Positions 7,008-8,903 of a stretch of 8,903 nt of DNA are shown here, in pieces. The DNA comes from Robiginitomaculum sp. (GTDB lineage: Bacteria; Pseudomonadota; Alphaproteobacteria; Caulobacterales; Maricaulaceae): positions 74,949 to 83,851 of the forward strand of contig NVVO01000008.1 of the NCBI GenBank assembly GCA_002733385.1, read 5' to 3'. The notes below the pieces were generated by a model. That model had not been told where the DNA came from. It saw nothing but the letters and a program-made list of their open reading frames with translations, and ran no database searches. A program made the position numbers and the translations under genes. Position 1 is the stretch's first letter. The number at the start of each line of letters is the position of its first letter.

Positions 7008-8329
7008 GCTTTAGCTTTTCTTTGCATGACCGCGAAAAAGAAACCGTCCGTATTATTAGCCGCCGGGGTCATGGTCAGGGTGCAACCATCCTCCGACCAA
7101 GGCATGGATTTTCCCATCGTGCTTCCGGGGCCGATTTTATCTTCCCAAACTTCGCCAGCAGATAATAATTCAAAATCAGAATTGTCGTCTAAAAACCCGT
7201 AAACCTGCCCCTCATTTTCTTCGGCCAACAACGAACACGTCACATAAACCAAATACCCGCCCGGACGGACATATTGTTTGGATTGTTCCAGCACGGCCTT
7301 TTGTTCGGCCAAACGGACTTCGAGTGTCGCCAATGACAAACGCCATTTGGCATCTGGTTTTCTGCGCCAGGTGCCAGACCCCGTACACGGCGCATCAATA
7401 AGAACCCTGTCCATAGTGCCGCGTAATTTGCCAAGTCCAGCTTGTGGTGGTTGAATGATTTCAATATTTGTGGCCCCTGCCTTCGTCGCACGTGCGTAAA
7501 GCGGCGCCAATCTGCGTTTATCAATATCGTAAGCATATATAGTGCCGGTGTTTTGCATATCTGCCGCCAGCGCCAAAGTCTTGCCGCCGCCGCCAGCGCA
7601 ATAATCCAGCACTTTTTCGCCGGGTTTGGCATCAACCAACAGAGAGACGATTTGCGAACCCTCGTCTTGTATCTCGACCTCGCCCGTAAGAAACACCGGG
7701 TCAGCCTGGATATTGGGCAGGCGGTCTAGAGCCTGCCCCGCCTTAATGCGAATACCATGAGGTGCCAGTTCGCAAGCCGTCCCGCCAATCTCTTTTAGTT
7801 TAACAAGAACTTTGGCGCGATCTGATTTTAGCCCATTAACCCGCAAATCAAGTGGTGGTCTCCCCAACAATGCCTGGCCTTCAGCCACGGCATTTTCTGC
7901 GAAGTTGTTTTCAAAAGCGGGCCATAACCATTCGGGTATATCGGCCCGTATCCAATCAGGTGCCATAGATAAATCCCGCGCCCCAGCCAAAGAGGTTTTT
8001 TCAGCCTCGGTCAAGGAGGTGGGGCTGTGTCCGTCGTCTGCAAATGCCGCCTCAAGCCGCTCAACAGTTTCGCCCCAGCTCCATACCAATGTCCCCAATG
8101 CCAATGGACGTCCCAAACCTGTCTCTGCATCTGCGTTCATGCGCCACAACGTCGAGGATTTCCTGCGCATGGCATCAAATACAATCCCCCCAATAGCGGC
8201 CCGGTCTTTGGAGCCGGCAAACCTATGAGCTTTGCCCCAATCGCGCAGGGCATGGGCAGCAGGCGTGTGCTGCTCAAAAATATCGTCCAAGACCTCGATT
8301 GCGGCCTGTATGCGTCCACCTAGTTTCAT
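7004..8329 (-). CDS. rsmB: 16S rRNA m5C methyltransferase, RsmB/NOP2/Sun family
   Basis: This family uses S-adenosylmethionine to methylate carbon 5 of a cytosine, C967 of 16S rRNA in the E. coli RsmB case. From ATG 8329 it has 441 aa. Residues about 1–140 are a helical NusB-like RNA-binding region that begins GGRIQAAIEVLDDIF. About 155–225 is the N1-like part containing RPPLDLRVN and EIQDEGSQ. The Rossmann fold carries the SAM loop LDYCAGGGGKT (241–251) and acidic YDID (267–270). The catalytic pair of cysteines is Cys315 in DAPCTGSGTWRR and Cys365 in VTCSLLAEEN. An in-frame extension reaching 8518 is rejected because it is out-of-frame guaB coding sequence. The start has only a weak ribosome site in CAA-rich sequence, 28 bases after guaB. 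Assignment to RsmB rather than another Sun-family paralogue follows from the NusB-like N-terminus and the guaB/guaA context. Confidence 0.92.
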   Translation of the reverse strand: MKLGGRIQAAIEVLDDIFEQHTPAAHALRDWGKAHRFAGSKDRAAIGGIVFDAMRRKSSTLWRMNADAETGLGRPLALGTLVWSWGETVERLEAAFADDGHSPTSLTEAEKTSLAGARDLSMAPDWIRADIPEWLWPAFENNFAENAVAEGQALLGRPPLDLRVNGLKSDRAKVLVKLKEIGGTACELAPHGIRIKAGQALDRLPNIQADPVFLTGEVEIQDEGSQIVSLLVDAKPGEKVLDYCAGGGGKTLALAADMQNTGTIYAYDIDKRRLAPLYARATKAGATNIEIIQPPQAGLGKLRGTMDRVLIDAPCTGSGTWRRKPDAKWRLSLATLEVRLAEQKAVLEQSKQYVRPGGYLVYVTCSLLAEENEGQVYGFLDDNSDFELLSAGEVWEDKIGPGSTMGKSMPWSEDGCTLTMTPAANNTDGFFFAVMQRKAKA

Positions 8330-8334
8330 ATGCT

Positions 8335-8368
8335 TATTTCTGTTGTTGTTTTTGTTGCTATTTCTGTT
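8335..8368 (-). repeat. 10-bp direct repeat AACAGAAATA at the guaB–rsmB junction
   Basis: AACAGAAATA occurs at 8368–8359, where it includes the first two bases of the guaB stop TAG, and again at 8344–8335 just before the rsmB start, 24 bases apart. The sequence between is CAACAAAAACAAC-like. The tract looks like a small local duplication in low-complexity DNA; an A/C-rich unstructured leader could help ribosome access where no strong Shine-Dalgarno is present. Confidence 0.5.
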
Positions 8369-8903
8369 CTGAGTAATTCGGACTTTCGCGGGCAATAGCC
8401 ACGTCATGAACATGGCTTTCCCGCAGGCCGGAATTGGTGATACGGATAAATTCTGCATTTTTGTGAAGTTCCGGTATTGTCGAGGAGCCCGTATAGCCCA
8501 TGGCGGCGCGAACACCACCTAATAATTGGTGAATGATTGGCGACAGCGGGCCTTTAAACCCTATACGGCCCTCGATGCCCTCTGGCACAAGTTTCATATC
8601 GTCGGTCACATCCATTTGGAAATACCGATCCGCAGACCCCCGCGCCATTGCCCCCACCGACCCCATGCCCCGGTAGGATTTGTAGGAACGGCCTTTGTAC
8701 AAGAATACATCGCCCGGTGTCTCGCTAGCCCCGGCGAATAGTGAACCTATCATGACGCTTTGCGCCCCTACGGCCAAAGCTTTAGCCATATCGCCAGAAT
8801 ATTTGATGCCGCCATCTGAAATCACCGGCACACCGGCTTTGTTGGCGGCTTTGCACACATCAATAAGCGCGGTTAATTGCGGCACCCCGACCCCGGCGAC
8901 AAT
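8358..8903 (-). CDS. guaB: IMP dehydrogenase, C-terminal part (5' end outside window)
   Basis: This enzyme oxidises IMP to XMP with NAD+, the committed step of guanine nucleotide synthesis. The frame is open to the window edge and begins IVAGVGVPQLTA, which in the family directly follows the catalytic cysteine loop, so the active-site cysteine, CBS domains and N-terminal half are off the window. Visible features are the IMP phosphate-binding SDGGIKYSGD and GSLFAGASETPG, the mobile flap YRGMGSVGAMARGSADRYFQ, the VPEGIEGRIGFKGPL segment, and the C-terminal NSGLRESHVHDV. A short tail PNYSEQK follows. The true start is upstream, so GTG 8885 is internal. It lies 28 bases before rsmB on the same strand, and its product feeds GuaA two genes downstream. 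Confidence 0.97.
   Translation of the reverse strand: MVAGVGVPQLTALIDVCKAANKAGVPVISDGGIKYSGDMAKALAVGAQSVMIGSLFAGASETPGDVFLYKGRSYKSYRGMGSVGAMARGSADRYFQMDVTDDMKLVPEGIEGRIGFKGPLSPIIHQLLGGVRAAMGYTGSSTIPELHKNAEFIRITNSGLRESHVHDVAIARESPNYSEQK

Noticed and set aside
8330..8518. 63-residue N-terminal extension of the rsmB-like gene
   Set aside because: It lies over the guaB 3' end in another frame, its last part is Asn/Lys-rich low complexity, and family members start near GGRIQAAIEVLD.

Overview
The window looks like an ordinary chromosomal segment of an alphaproteobacterium with moderate GC. The main reason is a compact same-strand cluster guaB–rsmB–guaA on the minus strand, an arrangement I associate with Alphaproteobacteria, plus a TonB-dependent outer-membrane receptor, which means a Gram-negative (diderm) envelope. 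I cannot name a genus from the sequence alone.

Layout from left to right. (1) Bases 2–1573 (+) hold the C-terminal three quarters or so of a TonB-dependent receptor; its signal peptide and most of its plug lie outside the window. (2) A short convergent gap follows, carrying an intrinsic terminator that reads correctly only on the minus strand. (3) Bases 1656–5308 (−) hold a two-gene unit: a small secreted four-cysteine protein of unknown family (about 154 aa) and, overlapping its 3' end, a very large envelope protein (about 1064 aa). The large protein has a signal peptide, two tandem copper-amine-oxidase-N-like 'stalk' repeats, a long segment that looks like an outer-membrane beta-barrel, and two SdrD-B-like beta-sandwich domains with DxNxDG calcium-type loops. 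(4) A 136-bp gap (5309–5444) contains two copies of the palindrome TAAGNCTTA, 19 bp apart, next to a candidate -10 box; I see this as the likely control region of the two-gene unit. (5) Bases 5445–8903 (−) are guaA (GMP synthase), rsmB-like 16S rRNA m5C methyltransferase and the C-terminal part of guaB (IMP dehydrogenase). guaB and guaA catalyse the two consecutive steps IMP to XMP to GMP. rsmB and guaA share a 4-base ATGA stop/start overlap.

The least ordinary part is the two-gene unit in the middle. Its large protein has an overall plan (periplasmic N-terminal domains, a large barrel, C-terminal beta-sandwich domains) reminiscent of an outer-membrane usher or other export/assembly barrel, but the domains are not those of classical fimbrial ushers, and its partner is a small secreted cysteine-containing protein with no family I recognise. 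That these two form an export or surface-display pair is my inference; the sequence shows only the architecture, the signal peptides, the gene overlap and the shared terminator. No RNA genes, insertion sequences, phage genes or CRISPR arrays were seen, and no stretch above 300 bases lacks a gene.
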